Position numbers and translations under genes: made by a program. This document shows, in pieces, positions 48,021 through 59,246 of a stretch of 64,000 nucleotides of DNA (its first letter is position 1; every line of letters starts with the position of its first letter). Source of the stretch: Pseudomonas sp. TTU2014-080ASC (GTDB lineage Bacteria > Pseudomonadota > Gammaproteobacteria > Pseudomonadales > Pseudomonadaceae); contig NZ_LKKK01000011.1 in the NCBI RefSeq assembly GCF_001446935.1, forward strand, positions 847,794 through 911,793, written 5' to 3'. The notes beneath the pieces are model-generated. The model did not search any database, had not been told where the DNA came from, and worked only from the letters and a program-made list of their open reading frames with translations.

Positions 48021-48095
48021 CACGCCGGTGGATATTCCTACTAAAACACTCCGGCTTTCGCCGCGCGAGCGTGTGGCGTACACTGCGCAGCATGA

Positions 48096-48695
<600 letters not shown>

Positions 48696-48720
48696 GGCGC
48701 AGGTTGTTAGGCGGTAGCCC

Positions 48721-48758
48721 AAACGGCTTCAGATCACGCAGTGACTGAAGCCGTTTTT
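48721..48758 (+). terminator. terminator after nfuA
   Basis: AAACGGCTTCAG and CTGAAGCCGTTTTT pair around a 12-nt loop. Confidence 0.9.
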
Positions 48759-48781
48759 ATTTGGAGTGGGGGCTGTTGTGA

Positions 48782-49822
48782 TCAGGGCTTGGCTGATTTG
48801 AACTGGTGTTTCTTGCTCAGCTCGGCAGCGCGGGCGCGTAACTGACCGCAGCCACCGTCGATATCCTGCCCTGCCGAGTTGCGAACTTTGGTCAGTACGC
48901 CGCGACTGTGCAGATAGCGGACGATCTGGATGATGCGATCGCCATCTGGGCGGTCGAATTCATCGTCCTCAAGGCTGTTGTAGGGAATCACATTCATGAT
49001 TGCGTACTTGCCTTTAAGCAGACGCAGAATGCCGTCCATTTCTTCCTGACTGTCGTTGATGCCTTTGAGCAGGGTCCATTGATACTGAATGGGGTAGTCA
49101 ATCAGCCGGGCGTAGCGTTCGCCGAGTTCCACTAGCTCTTCAGGATCAATACGCGGTGCTCGGGGCAGCAACTGCTGCCGCAGCTCGGCGTTGGTGGTGT
49201 GCAGTGAGAGCGCCAGCGCCGGTTTGATTTTTTGCTGCGGAAGGCGTTCGAATACGCGCGGATCGCCTACAGTAGAAAACACTAGGTTACGTTGGCCAAT
49301 GCCACCTTCGGTTGCCAGCAGGTCAATGGCATCCAGCACGTTATCAAGGTTATGGGCGGGCTCGCCCATGCCCATAAACACCACTTTTTTGACGGGGCGG
49401 AAGCGTCGGGCCAAAGCAACCTGGGCAACGATTTCAGCAGTGCTGAGCTGTCGTAGCAGGCCGCTTTTACCCGTCATGCAGAAGACGCAGCCCACCGCGC
49501 AGCCCACCTGGCTGGAGACGCACAGCCCATCGCGGGGCAGCAGGACACTTTCCACCATCTGTTTATCGGCCAGCTCCACCAGCAGGCGTGCCGAGCCATC
49601 CGCACCGGGATGTTCGGATGCAAGACGAGCCAGGCCATCAAGCTTGGCAGTCAGTTGCGGGATGGCTTCACGGACCGGCAATGGCAGGAAGTTTTCGGTT
49701 TTCTGATTACGCGTACCGGTGTCCAGCGGCACACCACGCAGCCAGCAGCGGGTAATCCGGCCGATATGCATGGGTTTGGCACCGAGATCGGTAAGGCGTT
49801 GATGAAATTCGTGTATATGCAT
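48782..49822 (-). CDS. RlmN/Cfr-family radical SAM protein
   Basis: 346 residues. Radical SAM motif C108-x3-C112-x2-C115 (VGCAVGCVFCMTG), GMGEP, and the C-terminal Cys in DIDGGCGQL that forms the methyl-transfer adduct in RlmN. The N-terminal domain is shorter and differs from typical RlmN. Pseudomonads carry both rlmN and this paralogue, so the target (23S rRNA, tRNA or other) is not certain. Confidence 0.85.
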   Translation of the reverse strand: MHIHEFHQRLTDLGAKPMHIGRITRCWLRGVPLDTGTRNQKTENFLPLPVREAIPQLTAKLDGLARLASEHPGADGSARLLVELADKQMVESVLLPRDGLCVSSQVGCAVGCVFCMTGKSGLLRQLSTAEIVAQVALARRFRPVKKVVFMGMGEPAHNLDNVLDAIDLLATEGGIGQRNLVFSTVGDPRVFERLPQQKIKPALALSLHTTNAELRQQLLPRAPRIDPEELVELGERYARLIDYPIQYQWTLLKGINDSQEEMDGILRLLKGKYAIMNVIPYNSLEDDEFDRPDGDRIIQIVRYLHSRGVLTKVRNSAGQDIDGGCGQLRARAAELSKKHQFKSAKP

Positions 49823-49935
49823 GGGGCGCGCATGCTATCACCGGTGCAGAGTAAACGGCAGCTGGGTGACGGCAGAGAAGCCTGCTGCACGTGCTATCAT
49901 CCCGGCTTTGTTGTGCTAGCTGGCCGAGATCCCCG

Positions 49936-50238
49936 ATGAAATTCATACACCAACGCGAACACCTGAACGAAGACGATGTGGTTGTCATCGAGTGCTCGCA
50001 GACCTGCAATATCCGCCTGATGAATGATGCGAACTTCCGCAGCTTCAAAAATGGTGGCCGGCATACCTATCACGGCGGTGCATTCGACAAGTTCCCGGCC
50101 AAGATCACCGTACCAAGCAGCGGCTTTTGGAATATCACCATCGATACGGTGTCGCGCCGCGCCATCAGCGTGACACGCAAGCCGACGTTCAAGCATTCAA
50201 TCCGCTTTATCCGCCGTTCGCCGTCCTCACTGCGCTGA
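49936..50238 (+). CDS. DUF1883 protein
   Basis: 100 residues. The family signature is MKFIHQREHLNEDDVVVIEC, SQTCNIRLMNDANFRSFKNG and the VPSSGFWNITID end. A compact beta-rich domain, no signal peptide; the function is unknown. Start at 49936, the upstream extension not conserved. A terminator follows. Confidence 0.88.
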   Translation: MKFIHQREHLNEDDVVVIECSQTCNIRLMNDANFRSFKNGGRHTYHGGAFDKFPAKITVPSSGFWNITIDTVSRRAISVTRKPTFKHSIRFIRRSPSSLR

Positions 50239-50252
50239 GTTAAGTTGCTTGC

Positions 50253-50279
50253 AAAGCCCGCTCTCTAGCGGGCTTTTTG
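50253..50279. terminator. terminator between DUF1883 and EamA genes
   Basis: AAGCCCGC and GCGGGCTTTTTG pair around TCTCTA. The last codons of the convergent EamA gene overlap its T-run. Confidence 0.85.
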
Positions 50280-51170
50280 TTGTCCCTGTTCATGAGTTGG
50301 GCGCACCACCAGCCATAGCGCCATACAGATCAGCGAACCACCATACAGGTAGCTCCAGGACAGCGGCTCATTCAGCAACAACGCGCCCCATAGCACGCCG
50401 AATACCGGGATCAGAAAGGTCGTTGTCGAGGCTTTGACAGGGCCAATGTCGCTGAGCAGGCGGAAATACAAAACGTAGGCAAACGCAGTGCAAATCAGCC
50501 CCAAAGCGGCCAGCGGCAGCCAGATATCCCAGCCTGTCCAGCGAACAGGTGCATCTACGGTGGTGCCGATCAGCATCAATGGCAGGAGCATCAGGCTGGC
50601 TGCGCTCAGGCTGGCAAATGCTGCCAGGCGATTGTCGATACCGCCATGGACAGCGAGCCAGCGGCGGGTGAGAAACCCGGCAAAGCCATAGCTGGCGGTT
50701 GAGACCAAGCAGGCCAAAGCGCCGAGCAGTAGGTTGGCGTCGAACGTCGCTGGCCCGGTTTGCGTCAGCACTGCAACTCCAAACAGCCCTAGTGCAACGC
50801 CAGCAGCCTTGCTTACGGTGACCTTCTCGGCAAAGAACAGCATGCCGATCAATACTCCCATCATGGGCGTCGTAGCATTGAAAATCGCCGAATAGCCGGC
50901 AGGTAAAACCAGTGCAGCCAGGCAATACATGGCCGATGGCAGCCCGGCATTGATTAGCCCGAGCATCAGGCAGTGTTTGAGTCTGCCGTTGAAATTCCAC
51001 TGCACCCTAAGCGCCAGGAGCACTGCTAGCAGGCCTAGCATGCCGATGGCTGATCGGAAAAACGCGGTGGGCATGCTGCCCAGCAGCGGTGCGACCATGC
51101 GCATAAACAGGAAGCTGGCACCCCAAATGGCGGCGAGCAGCAGAAGACGAGCTAAATCAGTAACGCGCAC
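50265..51170 (-). CDS. EamA-type transporter
   Basis: About 301 residues, ten helices, two EamA repeats ([20 protein letters not shown] and [20 protein letters not shown]). I chose GTG at 51170 because GGAG lies exactly six bases upstream; the TTG at 51185 would put that site inside the gene. Substrate unknown. It is divergent from aceK. Confidence 0.85.
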   Translation of the reverse strand: MRVTDLARLLLLAAIWGASFLFMRMVAPLLGSMPTAFFRSAIGMLGLLAVLLALRVQWNFNGRLKHCLMLGLINAGLPSAMYCLAALVLPAGYSAIFNATTPMMGVLIGMLFFAEKVTVSKAAGVALGLFGVAVLTQTGPATFDANLLLGALACLVSTASYGFAGFLTRRWLAVHGGIDNRLAAFASLSAASLMLLPLMLIGTTVDAPVRWTGWDIWLPLAALGLICTAFAYVLYFRLLSDIGPVKASTTTFLIPVFGVLWGALLLNEPLSWSYLYGGSLICMALWLVVRPTHEQGQQKAR

Positions 51171-51341
51171 AGCAGGCTCCGGCAAAAGGGCGGCAGTGTT
51201 GCCGTCTTGAGTGTTTGGTGCAATCCCAGTTGTCAGAACGTGCAGTCAGGCCACGGACTGGCTTGCGAACAAGCAAGGTCTTTAACTTGGTACAGGCTAC
51301 CGATAAGCTCAGGGATCCATGCATCCTCAGCAGGAGGTTCT

Positions 51342-53069
51342 ATGCAGCAGTGGCCGGCCGGTGCAATCGCAGCGTTGATCCTGGAAGGGTTTGACAGCTA
51401 TCGCGAGCAGTTCAGGCAAATCACCAATGGCGCGCGGGTACGTTTTGAGCAGGCCCAGTGGCAGGAGATTCAGAAGGCTGCTGCCGCACGGATTGCGCTG
51501 TATGAGCAAAGCGTATCTGTGGTGATAAGTCAGTTGAGGGATGCGTATGAGGATGAGGTTCTGCTTAATGTCATGCAGTGGCCGTTGGTTAAATCGGCCT
51601 ACATCAAGCTGATAGATACACGTTTTGACGATGAGCTGGCTGAGACTTGGTACAACTCGATCTTTTGCGGCCTGTTCAGCCATGACGAAATCAACGATGG
51701 CTGCATGTTCATCCATACCACTCGGCCTGCCTTGCGGGTGAACGCAAGGGCTGCGCAAACGCGCACCTATCAGCCTAATGGCGATATGCAGCAGGCGCTG
51801 CGCGCAATATTTGACGATTACAAGTTTGAAGTGGGCTACGAAGATATCGAGCGTGATATCGCACGCCTATTGAAACAGGTTAACGAGAGCCTGCCCGATT
51901 GGGTATGCAAAGACCCTGAGTTGCGCATTGAGCTCTATGAGTCACGCCTGTACCGCAATAAGGGGGCGTATTTGGTAGGGCGGATATATACCTGCGATGA
52001 GCAGTGGCCGCTGGTTATTCCGTTATTGCACCGCGAAGGCAAAGGTATTCAGGTCGATGCACTGATTACCGATGAAGCAGAAGTCTCCATTATCTTCTCT
52101 TTTACCCGTTCATACTTCATGGTGAGGGTTGGCTATCCAGCCGAGTTTATTGGTTTTCTGCGGCGTATTTTGCCGGGCAAGCATGTTGCTGAGCTCTATA
52201 CCTCAATCGGCTTTTATAAGCATGGCAAGTCAGAATTTTACCGAGCGTTGATCAACCATCTGGCGACCACGGACGATAAGTTTGTAATGGCTCCGGGCGT
52301 GCGTGGCATGGTCATGAGTGTATTCACTTTGCCGGGATTCAATACCGTATTCAAAATTATCAAGGACCGTTTCTCGCCCTCTAAAAGTGTTGACCGCAAC
52401 ACCGTGATAGAGAAATACCGTCTGGTGAAATCGGTCGACCGGGTTGGGCGAATGGCGGATACCCAAGAGTTTGCAGACTTTCGTTTTCCGCTGAGTAAGT
52501 TTGATCCGGAGTGCTTGGCAGAGCTGCTGGAAGTTGCGCCCTCGACAGTAGAGGTTGAAGGCGAAACTGTTTTGGTGCGGCACTGCTGGACAGAGCGCCG
52601 CATGGTTCCGCTGAACCTGTATGTGGACAGTGCCAGTGAGGCCCAGGTGCGTGAGGCGCTGGACGATTATGGCTTGGCCATCAAGCAGTTGGCGGCGGCC
52701 AATATCTTTCCTGGCGATATGCTGCTGAAGAACTTTGGGGTTACCCGACATGGTCGCGTGGTGTTCTACGACTACGACGAAATTTGTTTTCTGACAGAAG
52801 TAAATTTTCGCCACATTCCGCCGCCGCGTTATCCGGAGGATGAGATGTCATCCGAGCCTTGGTATGCGGTTGCCCCAAACGATGTATTCCCGGAAGAGTT
52901 TCCACCATTTTTGTTTGCCGATATCAAACAGCGTCGCCTGTTTTCATCGCTGCATGGGGAGTTGTTTGATGCTGATTACTGGAAAAGCCTGCAAGAGGCT
53001 ATTCGTGCGGGCAAAGTGATTGATGTATTTCCCTACCGCCGAAAAGACGAGGCGGATGCAGAAATTTAA
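51342..53069 (+). CDS. aceK: isocitrate dehydrogenase kinase/phosphatase
   Basis: 575 residues from the ATG at 51342 (AGGAGG, six nt upstream). A bifunctional enzyme that phosphorylates and dephosphorylates isocitrate dehydrogenase at the branch between the TCA cycle and glyoxylate shunt. Landmarks are [38 protein letters not shown] and the DFG-like [11 protein letters not shown]. Here it stands alone, without aceA or aceB. Confidence 0.95.
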   Translation: MQQWPAGAIAALILEGFDSYREQFRQITNGARVRFEQAQWQEIQKAAAARIALYEQSVSVVISQLRDAYEDEVLLNVMQWPLVKSAYIKLIDTRFDDELAETWYNSIFCGLFSHDEINDGCMFIHTTRPALRVNARAAQTRTYQPNGDMQQALRAIFDDYKFEVGYEDIERDIARLLKQVNESLPDWVCKDPELRIELYESRLYRNKGAYLVGRIYTCDEQWPLVIPLLHREGKGIQVDALITDEAEVSIIFSFTRSYFMVRVGYPAEFIGFLRRILPGKHVAELYTSIGFYKHGKSEFYRALINHLATTDDKFVMAPGVRGMVMSVFTLPGFNTVFKIIKDRFSPSKSVDRNTVIEKYRLVKSVDRVGRMADTQEFADFRFPLSKFDPECLAELLEVAPSTVEVEGETVLVRHCWTERRMVPLNLYVDSASEAQVREALDDYGLAIKQLAAANIFPGDMLLKNFGVTRHGRVVFYDYDEICFLTEVNFRHIPPPRYPEDEMSSEPWYAVAPNDVFPEEFPPFLFADIKQRRLFSSLHGELFDADYWKSLQEAIRAGKVIDVFPYRRKDEADAEI

Positions 53070-53340
53070 ATCGCGAACAGACTAAGCGAGCTCACTGCAC
53101 TTAAGTTGGGGAGTTAGCGCGTTAATAGTGACTTTCTGAGTGTTCACAGATCGATTTGCTACTGCTTTTGTGTGGTTTTCTGCGGATCATCAGCAGGCTC
53201 AGGCAAATGGTTTTAAATCGTTTTGTAAGCTATTGAGTCGTTTGTTAACAAGTTACTACACGGAATTTCCCACCCAGTTTGCACTGTTGTGCTAGACCTA
53301 ATAGAGCAGTTACTTAAACCGCTCTTACAGGTCAGATTAG

Positions 53341-54906
53341 ATGCGCCAGAATCTTCCGGTAACACAACAAGAAAGAACCTTTTCTGAGCATGAGCGACTG
53401 ATTTCAACGACAGATCTGAACAGCAAAATCACGTATTGCAACGATGCATTTGTGGCAATCAGTGGTTTTACCCGCGAAGAGTTGATTGGACAGCCGCATA
53501 ATCTGGTACGTCATCCAGATATGCCACCTGCTGTGTTTGGTCACATGTGGGATGTGATTAAGCAGGGAAAGCCGTGGATGGGAATTGTTAAAAACCGTTC
53601 AAAAAACGGCGACTTTTATTGGGTCAGTGCGTACGTCACGCCGATTTATGAAAACGGCCAGATATCCGGCTATGAGTCGGTGCGTTCCTTGCCTACACGT
53701 GAGCAGAAGCAGCGCGCAGAGCAGCTTTATGCGCGGCTGAGGGCTGGCAAGCCGGCGATATCTGCGATGGAAACCTGGACGCGTGGGCTACTTGAGGCTT
53801 GGCCGGTCATCGTCGCGGCACTGCTGTTGGTAGGCGCGCATTTTGCTTTCACTGGGGCGCTGTTCTGGGTCGCAGCGTCCGTTGTGATGTTCGGCCTGGG
53901 TGTTTACCAGCACTATGTTCGCCAGGCGCGCATCCGTCAGACGCTGGCCGAGCACCCGAAAGCTTTTACCAGCCCGCTGGTGGCGCTGACATACACCGAC
54001 AGTCGTGGTGCCCAGGCCTTGCTGGATCTGGCCATGATTAGTGAAGACGCACGCTTGCAGACAGCGCTGACGCGTATTGAGGACGCCGGCGTTAACGTGA
54101 AGAAACACGCCACGCGCTCTGCGGAGCTGTCTAGCGCCGGAGCGGCCATGCTGGATCAGCAGCGGATGGAAACCGATCAATCTGCCACAGCGATCAACCA
54201 GATGGCGGCGACCATTCAGGAGGTGACGCACAACGTGCAAAACACCTCCCATGCTGCTGAAGAGGCAGATGACTTGGCCAAACAGGGCCTGCAGTTGGCC
54301 AGTGGCAGTCTCAGTTCGATGCATCACCTGGCTGATGCGGTTGAGGAAATTGGTCTGGCGGTGAATGAGCTGGCCAACTCGACACAATCGATTGGCAGCG
54401 TGGCGGATGTGATTACCTCAATCGCCGAACAAACCAATTTGCTCGCCCTTAACGCGGCCATTGAAGCGGCCCGTGCCGGTGAGCAAGGCCGCGGTTTCGC
54501 TGTGGTGGCAGATGAGGTGCGTTCGTTGGCTTCACGCACCCGCGAGTCTACTGAGCAGATTCATCAGATCATCTCTGCTTTGCGCGCCGGCGCTGACCGA
54601 GCGGTGGTGACTGCACAGAAGGGAGCGGAAATCTCCAAGGAAAGTGTGGGCAGTGTGGAGTCTGTGCGCTCGGCGCTGGATGGCATCAGTCAGGCGGTTA
54701 GCCGTATTTCCAGCATGAGCCAGCAGATGGCGGCGGCGTCTGAGGAGCAGAGCCATGTCGCGGAAGACATCAGCCGCCAGATCACGCAGATTGCCCAACT
54801 CTCCGACCGCAGTGCGGATCAGGCTCATCAGGGCGCAACCATCGGTCGTGAGTTGGAGGCGATGGCGGACTATCTGCACAGCCTGGCGGAGCGTTTCAAC
54901 CGCTAA
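53341..54906 (+). CDS. aer: Aer-like aerotaxis receptor
   Basis: 521 residues. PAS domain at ~10-125 with the FAD-binding pattern of Aer ([38 protein letters not shown]), two adjacent membrane segments at ~155-200, then a methyl-accepting signalling domain with the hairpin tip [32 protein letters not shown]. Senses redox or oxygen through the electron chain and drives CheA. No ANR box was found in the 271 bp upstream. Confidence 0.93.
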   Translation: MRQNLPVTQQERTFSEHERLISTTDLNSKITYCNDAFVAISGFTREELIGQPHNLVRHPDMPPAVFGHMWDVIKQGKPWMGIVKNRSKNGDFYWVSAYVTPIYENGQISGYESVRSLPTREQKQRAEQLYARLRAGKPAISAMETWTRGLLEAWPVIVAALLLVGAHFAFTGALFWVAASVVMFGLGVYQHYVRQARIRQTLAEHPKAFTSPLVALTYTDSRGAQALLDLAMISEDARLQTALTRIEDAGVNVKKHATRSAELSSAGAAMLDQQRMETDQSATAINQMAATIQEVTHNVQNTSHAAEEADDLAKQGLQLASGSLSSMHHLADAVEEIGLAVNELANSTQSIGSVADVITSIAEQTNLLALNAAIEAARAGEQGRGFAVVADEVRSLASRTRESTEQIHQIISALRAGADRAVVTAQKGAEISKESVGSVESVRSALDGISQAVSRISSMSQQMAAASEEQSHVAEDISRQITQIAQLSDRSADQAHQGATIGRELEAMADYLHSLAERFNR

Positions 54907-54981
54907 AGATGGGCGGTGGTGGGCGCGGGCTGCGCCTGCCGCCGAGCTGGTGTGGCAAACTGCGCGGCTAAGGAGAGCCGA

Positions 54982-55596
54982 ATGCCACGCTTACACTGCC
55001 CACGCTGCACCCGTCCTGTCGATCATTGCCTGTGCCCGCTGATTCCAAGCTTGCCCAGTCGCAGCCGAGTGCTGATTCTGCAACACCACAGCGAAGCTAA
55101 ACATGCTCTGAACACCGCCAGGCTAGCGGCGCTTGGGTTGCAGAATTCTGATCTGTTGGTCGGCGAGGTGTTTGAGGATTTGCCACAGCGCCTGCAGCAA
55201 TCCGGTTATGCGCCGTATTTGCTGTTTCCGGGGGATCAGACGCAGCCAATTGCTGAGGTGGCCAGCAGGCAAGCGCTCCAACCAGTTCTGCTGGTGGTCC
55301 CGGATGGGACTTGGCGTAAGGCGCGCAAGTTGCTGCATCTGAATCCGCTGTTGGCGACTTTGCCTCGCATGGCATTACCTGCGGGGCTCGAGTCCCGTTA
55401 TCGGCTTCGCAAAGCGCCCATGGCGGGAGCTGTGTCGACGATTGAGGCTATTGTCGAAAGCCTTAACACCTTGGAGGCGCCGGTGCGCTTTGATGCGCTG
55501 CTCAAGCCTTTTGAGGCGTTGATTGAAGGGCAGATTGCGGCCATGGGGGAGGACACTTACCAGCGCAATCACGGGCAACCTGCGGGGCAGGAATAG
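54982..55596 (+). CDS. tapT: tRNA-uridine aminocarboxypropyltransferase (DTW domain)
   Basis: 204 residues from the ATG at 54982 (AAGGAG upstream). N-terminal zinc-type cysteines 6, 9, 16 and 18, and the DTW domain with VPDGTWRKARKLL. Adds the acp group from SAM to U47 of tRNAs. Follows aer by 75 bp on the same strand. Confidence 0.9.
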   Translation: MPRLHCPRCTRPVDHCLCPLIPSLPSRSRVLILQHHSEAKHALNTARLAALGLQNSDLLVGEVFEDLPQRLQQSGYAPYLLFPGDQTQPIAEVASRQALQPVLLVVPDGTWRKARKLLHLNPLLATLPRMALPAGLESRYRLRKAPMAGAVSTIEAIVESLNTLEAPVRFDALLKPFEALIEGQIAAMGEDTYQRNHGQPAGQE

Positions 55597-55633
55597 GAGG
55601 GGGATTAGGTGCGTGAAGGTTAAGGCCGGATTG

Positions 55634-55682
55634 TTCGCGGCTTAAACCGCTCCTACGCCAGATTGACTGTGAGTAGGAGCGG
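55634..55682. repeat. Pseudomonas REP pair
   Basis: TTCGCGG...CCGCTCCTAC at 55634-55656 and its inverted partner GTAGGAGCGG at 55673-55682, the familiar intergenic REP sequence of pseudomonads, between the convergent tapT and lapC genes. Confidence 0.75.
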
Positions 55683-55694
55683 GGACTGCTGCAC

Positions 55695-57053
55695 TTAACG
55701 CTCGCGCATGGCCTCAGAGCGGGCTTTAAGCACAGGCTTGAGCAGATAGTCCAGTACGCTCTTCTCGCCGGTAATGATGTCCACGCTGGCTACCATGCCG
55801 GGGATGATCAGCAGCGGGTTATCTGGGGTGCCGAGGTGGCTTTTTTCGGTGCGCACATTGATCAGGTAAAAGCTGTTGCCTTCCTCATCGGTGATGGTAT
55901 CGGCACTGATCATTTCCAGATTGGCTTTGAGCCCACCGTAGATGGTGTAGTCATAGGCGGTGAACTTAACCATGGCTTTCTGCCCCGGATGGAGGAAGGC
56001 CACGTCTTGCGGGCGCACCTTGGCTTCCACCAGTAGGCTGTCATCCAGCGGAACAATCTCAACCATGTCATTACCGGGCTGGACTACACCGCCGATGGTG
56101 TTGACCTTGAGCTGCTTGACGATACCGCGTACCGGAGACACAACCGTGGTACGTGTTACCCGGTCGTCGATGGCGACGCTGGAGGCGGTGACTTTCTGCA
56201 GGTCGGTACGAACCTGATTGAGTTCTTTGAACGCCTCGGAACGGAAGGCCAGCTCTGACTCTTCCATCTTGCTTTTGATCTCGTCAGCAGCGGCTTCTGC
56301 CCGTGGAATGGCCAGAACCGTAGCGTCCAGTGAGCCGCGAATTTCAACCAAGCTGCGTCGCAGGCGGAGAATCTCCACTTGAGAGATAGCACCGGTCGCC
56401 ACAAGTGGCTCGGACATGTTCAGCTCTTGCTGCAACAGGCCTGCGCTAGAGCGGTACTGTTGGGCTTTTGAGCGAAACTCAGCCAGTTCTTGCTGTTTCT
56501 GCCGCAGCTGTTCGCCCAAGGTGCGTTTTTCGCTTTGCAGGCGCTCCTGACGCGAGCGGTACAGGTCTTCTTCGTCCTGAGCCAATTGCGGAGCTTTCTT
56601 CACGATTTCCTCCGACAGTTCGAAGGGTTTGCCCTCGGCTTCAGCGGTTAGGCGTTCAAGGCGGGCGCGCAGGGCAAGGCGGTCGGCTTCGGCTTCGCCG
56701 CGGTTGGATAGAAAACGAGTGTCATCCAGACGCAGCAGGACATCACCTTTCTCTACAACCTGGCCTTCGCGGACAAAAATTTCGCTGACGATACCGCCCT
56801 CAAGGTTCTGAATAACCTGAACCTTGCTTGAGGGAATCGCCTTGCCTTCGCCCACAGTGACTTCTTCGAGGACGGCAAAGTTGGCCCAGAGCAGGGCGCT
56901 TAGTAAACAGGCCCCAACAAGCCAGACGGTGATGCGGGTCAGGCGCGGAGTGTCCTCGAGAATGGTGCCGTCCACATCCGGCATGAACTCGGTGTCCTGG
57001 CGGCGTTTGCGCATGCCGGAAAAATAGTCGTTGAATGCGTGTCGTAATTGCAT
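55695..57053 (-). CDS. lapC: type I secretion membrane fusion protein (LapC-like)
   Basis: 452 residues of the HlyD family. One N-terminal membrane helix (LTRITVWLVGACLLSALLWA), a lipoyl half (VIQNLEGGIVSEIFVREGQV), a long coiled coil (~120-300) and a C-terminal beta barrel (VEAKVRPQDVAFLHPGQKAMVKFTAYDY). Links the ABC exporter to TolC. 8 bp after lapB. Confidence 0.93.
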   Translation of the reverse strand: MQLRHAFNDYFSGMRKRRQDTEFMPDVDGTILEDTPRLTRITVWLVGACLLSALLWANFAVLEEVTVGEGKAIPSSKVQVIQNLEGGIVSEIFVREGQVVEKGDVLLRLDDTRFLSNRGEAEADRLALRARLERLTAEAEGKPFELSEEIVKKAPQLAQDEEDLYRSRQERLQSEKRTLGEQLRQKQQELAEFRSKAQQYRSSAGLLQQELNMSEPLVATGAISQVEILRLRRSLVEIRGSLDATVLAIPRAEAAADEIKSKMEESELAFRSEAFKELNQVRTDLQKVTASSVAIDDRVTRTTVVSPVRGIVKQLKVNTIGGVVQPGNDMVEIVPLDDSLLVEAKVRPQDVAFLHPGQKAMVKFTAYDYTIYGGLKANLEMISADTITDEEGNSFYLINVRTEKSHLGTPDNPLLIIPGMVASVDIITGEKSVLDYLLKPVLKARSEAMRER

Positions 57054-57061
57054 GGCGTGTC

Positions 57062-59221
57062 CTACACAGCTGCAGAGCCGATACGGCCCTTGCGTAGTGC
57101 TTCGATAACCGCTTCTTTCGGGCCGTCAGCCATAATCCTGCCGTTGTCGATCACGATTAGGCGATCAACCAGGCTGAGCATGGAGGCACGGTGAGTGACC
57201 AGCAGCATGGTTTTGCCTGCGCTCCAAGTCTGCAGCTTGTTGCGCAGAATGTCTTCGCTGGTGTTATCCATGGCGCTGGTGGGTTCATCCAGCAGCAAAA
57301 TTGGCGGGCTCAGCAGCAGGGCGCGAGCCATTAAAACCGCCTGCCGCTGGCCGCCGGAAAGCAGCAGACCGCGCTCGCCAACAGGGCGGTCAAACCCTTG
57401 TGGATGCTGCCTGGCCAGCTCGCTGACACCGGTGAGATCGGCAATTTCGAGGATTCGTGCGTCGCTGACATAACGGGCACCCAAGGTCAGGTTGTCGCGC
57501 AGGGTCCCTGAGAGCAGTGGCAGGTCGTGGGCCACATAGCCAATCTGGTGGCGCAGGTCGGCGACGTCGAGTTGGCGCAGATCGAGGTTGTCCAGCAGGA
57601 TCTGACCCTTTTCAGGTGTGTAGAAGGACATGATCAGGCGACCCAGCGTGCTTTTACCCGAGCCACTGCGGCCGATGATGCCGATGTGTTCGCCAGGATT
57701 GACCCGTAGGTTGATGCCGTTGAGCGCTGGGGTGCTTTGGTTCGGGTAGGTGAACGTCACGTCGCGTATTTCCAGCGAACCATCGAGCTGGGTGCGTTCA
57801 AGCGGGCGCTGATTGGTTTTGCGCTCTTGCGGCATGGCCATCAGAGCATCCGTGCTGGTCATGGTCAGGCGCGCTTGCTGATAGCGCGTGATCAACCCGG
57901 CAATTTGCCCCAGCGGCGCAAGAATACGGCTGCCGAGCATGTAGCACGCTACCAGTGCGCCCACGCTCATCAGGCCTCCGATGATCATGTAAACGCCGCA
58001 TACGATTGTGGCGATACCCGCGAATTGTTGCAGGAAAGCTGTGCCGTTGCTGGCAATGGCTGCCAGTGAGCGGGAGTGAATGTCCAGACGGCCCAGTGCA
58101 CCGTTGGTTTTCTCCCATTCGTGTTGGCGTTCACTCTCGGCGCAGCAGGCTTTCAGGGTTTCCAGGCCGCCGATGGTTTCGATCAGCAGGGCCTGGCGCT
58201 GTGAAGCCAGTTGCAGGCTCTTTTGCACGGTGTCACGCAGGCGAGCCTGGATGACGTAAGCAAAGATCGCCGTAATCGGGAACGCCAGCAGTGGGATGAC
58301 TACCAGCCAGCCGCCAATCAGCCAAATCACAAGCAGCATGAGTAGCGAGAATGGCAGGTCGATTAGGCTGGTCAGCGTCACCGCTGTGAGAAATTCACGC
58401 AGCCCCTGGAAGTCGTGAATACTTTGAGCAAAGCCGCCGATTGAATTAGGGCGGTTGCTCATGGACATGCCGGTAATGCGTTCAAACAGCGTGGCGGAAA
58501 GCACGATGTCGGTTTTTTTACCGGCGGTATCCAGCAATTTGGAACGTAATAGCTTGAGGATCAGCTCAAAGCTCAACCCGACCAGCAGGCCGATGGTCAG
58601 CACCCACAGCGTTGAAGTGGCTTGGTTGGGCACAACCCGGTCGTAGGTCTGCATGACAAACAGCGGAACCAGCAGGCCCAGAAGGTTGATCATCAAACTG
58701 GCCAGGACCGCATCGGTATAGAGCCAACGCGACAGTTTCAGGGTGTCGCGGAACCAAGCCTGAACCCTTGGCACCAGCGGTCTGTGTGTTTCATCAAGGG
58801 TGTGTCGTGGACGGGCGAAGAAGGCATGGCCGGTGTATTCATCGGCCAATTGCTCACGTGTTACCCATTGTTCGCCGCCGTCCGCCTCGCAAGGCAGGAT
58901 CAGCACTTTGTCGTTGTCACCGAAGCGACGCAGGACGGCCGTGCGGCCATCCTTGAGTAATAGCAGCAGGGGCAGATTAAGCGGTGAGATGCTGTCGAGA
59001 TCCCGCTGTAACAAGCGGCCCTGCAGGCCTGCCCGGGCAGCTGCCCGGGCAAGCAAGTCAGGAGTCATGCGCTGCTGAGGCAGCGGTAGGCCAGCTGTAA
59101 GACTGCCACGGCTGCCAGAGCAGCCGTGCAGTTTGCAGAGGATCAAAAGGCCATCCAACAACGGATCGTCGTGATTCAGGCGCGGATCTTTCTCCGTGCC
59201 CGGTCGCTCCATGGTGGTCAA
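57062..59221 (-). CDS. lapB: type I secretion ABC transporter (LapB-like)
   Basis: 719 residues: N-terminal C39-like domain without the catalytic Cys/His, so it binds substrate rather than cleaves it; six membrane helices; ABC domain with Walker A GRSGSGKST, signature LLSGGQRQ and Walker B ILLLDEPTSAMD. TTG start at 59221 is supported by AGGAG nine bases upstream; an ATG three codons later is too far from it. Same operon as lapE and lapC; the adhesin next door is the presumed substrate. Confidence 0.92.
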   Translation of the reverse strand: MTTMERPGTEKDPRLNHDDPLLDGLLILCKLHGCSGSRGSLTAGLPLPQQRMTPDLLARAAARAGLQGRLLQRDLDSISPLNLPLLLLLKDGRTAVLRRFGDNDKVLILPCEADGGEQWVTREQLADEYTGHAFFARPRHTLDETHRPLVPRVQAWFRDTLKLSRWLYTDAVLASLMINLLGLLVPLFVMQTYDRVVPNQATSTLWVLTIGLLVGLSFELILKLLRSKLLDTAGKKTDIVLSATLFERITGMSMSNRPNSIGGFAQSIHDFQGLREFLTAVTLTSLIDLPFSLLMLLVIWLIGGWLVVIPLLAFPITAIFAYVIQARLRDTVQKSLQLASQRQALLIETIGGLETLKACCAESERQHEWEKTNGALGRLDIHSRSLAAIASNGTAFLQQFAGIATIVCGVYMIIGGLMSVGALVACYMLGSRILAPLGQIAGLITRYQQARLTMTSTDALMAMPQERKTNQRPLERTQLDGSLEIRDVTFTYPNQSTPALNGINLRVNPGEHIGIIGRSGSGKSTLGRLIMSFYTPEKGQILLDNLDLRQLDVADLRHQIGYVAHDLPLLSGTLRDNLTLGARYVSDARILEIADLTGVSELARQHPQGFDRPVGERGLLLSGGQRQAVLMARALLLSPPILLLDEPTSAMDNTSEDILRNKLQTWSAGKTMLLVTHRASMLSLVDRLIVIDNGRIMADGPKEAVIEALRKGRIGSAAV

Positions 59222-59246
59222 ATTGTGTGACTCCTGTGGCTGAGGA

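Noticed and set aside
53070..53340. ANR box for aer
   Set aside because: No TTGAT-N4-ATCAA-like sequence with fewer than three mismatches was found there.
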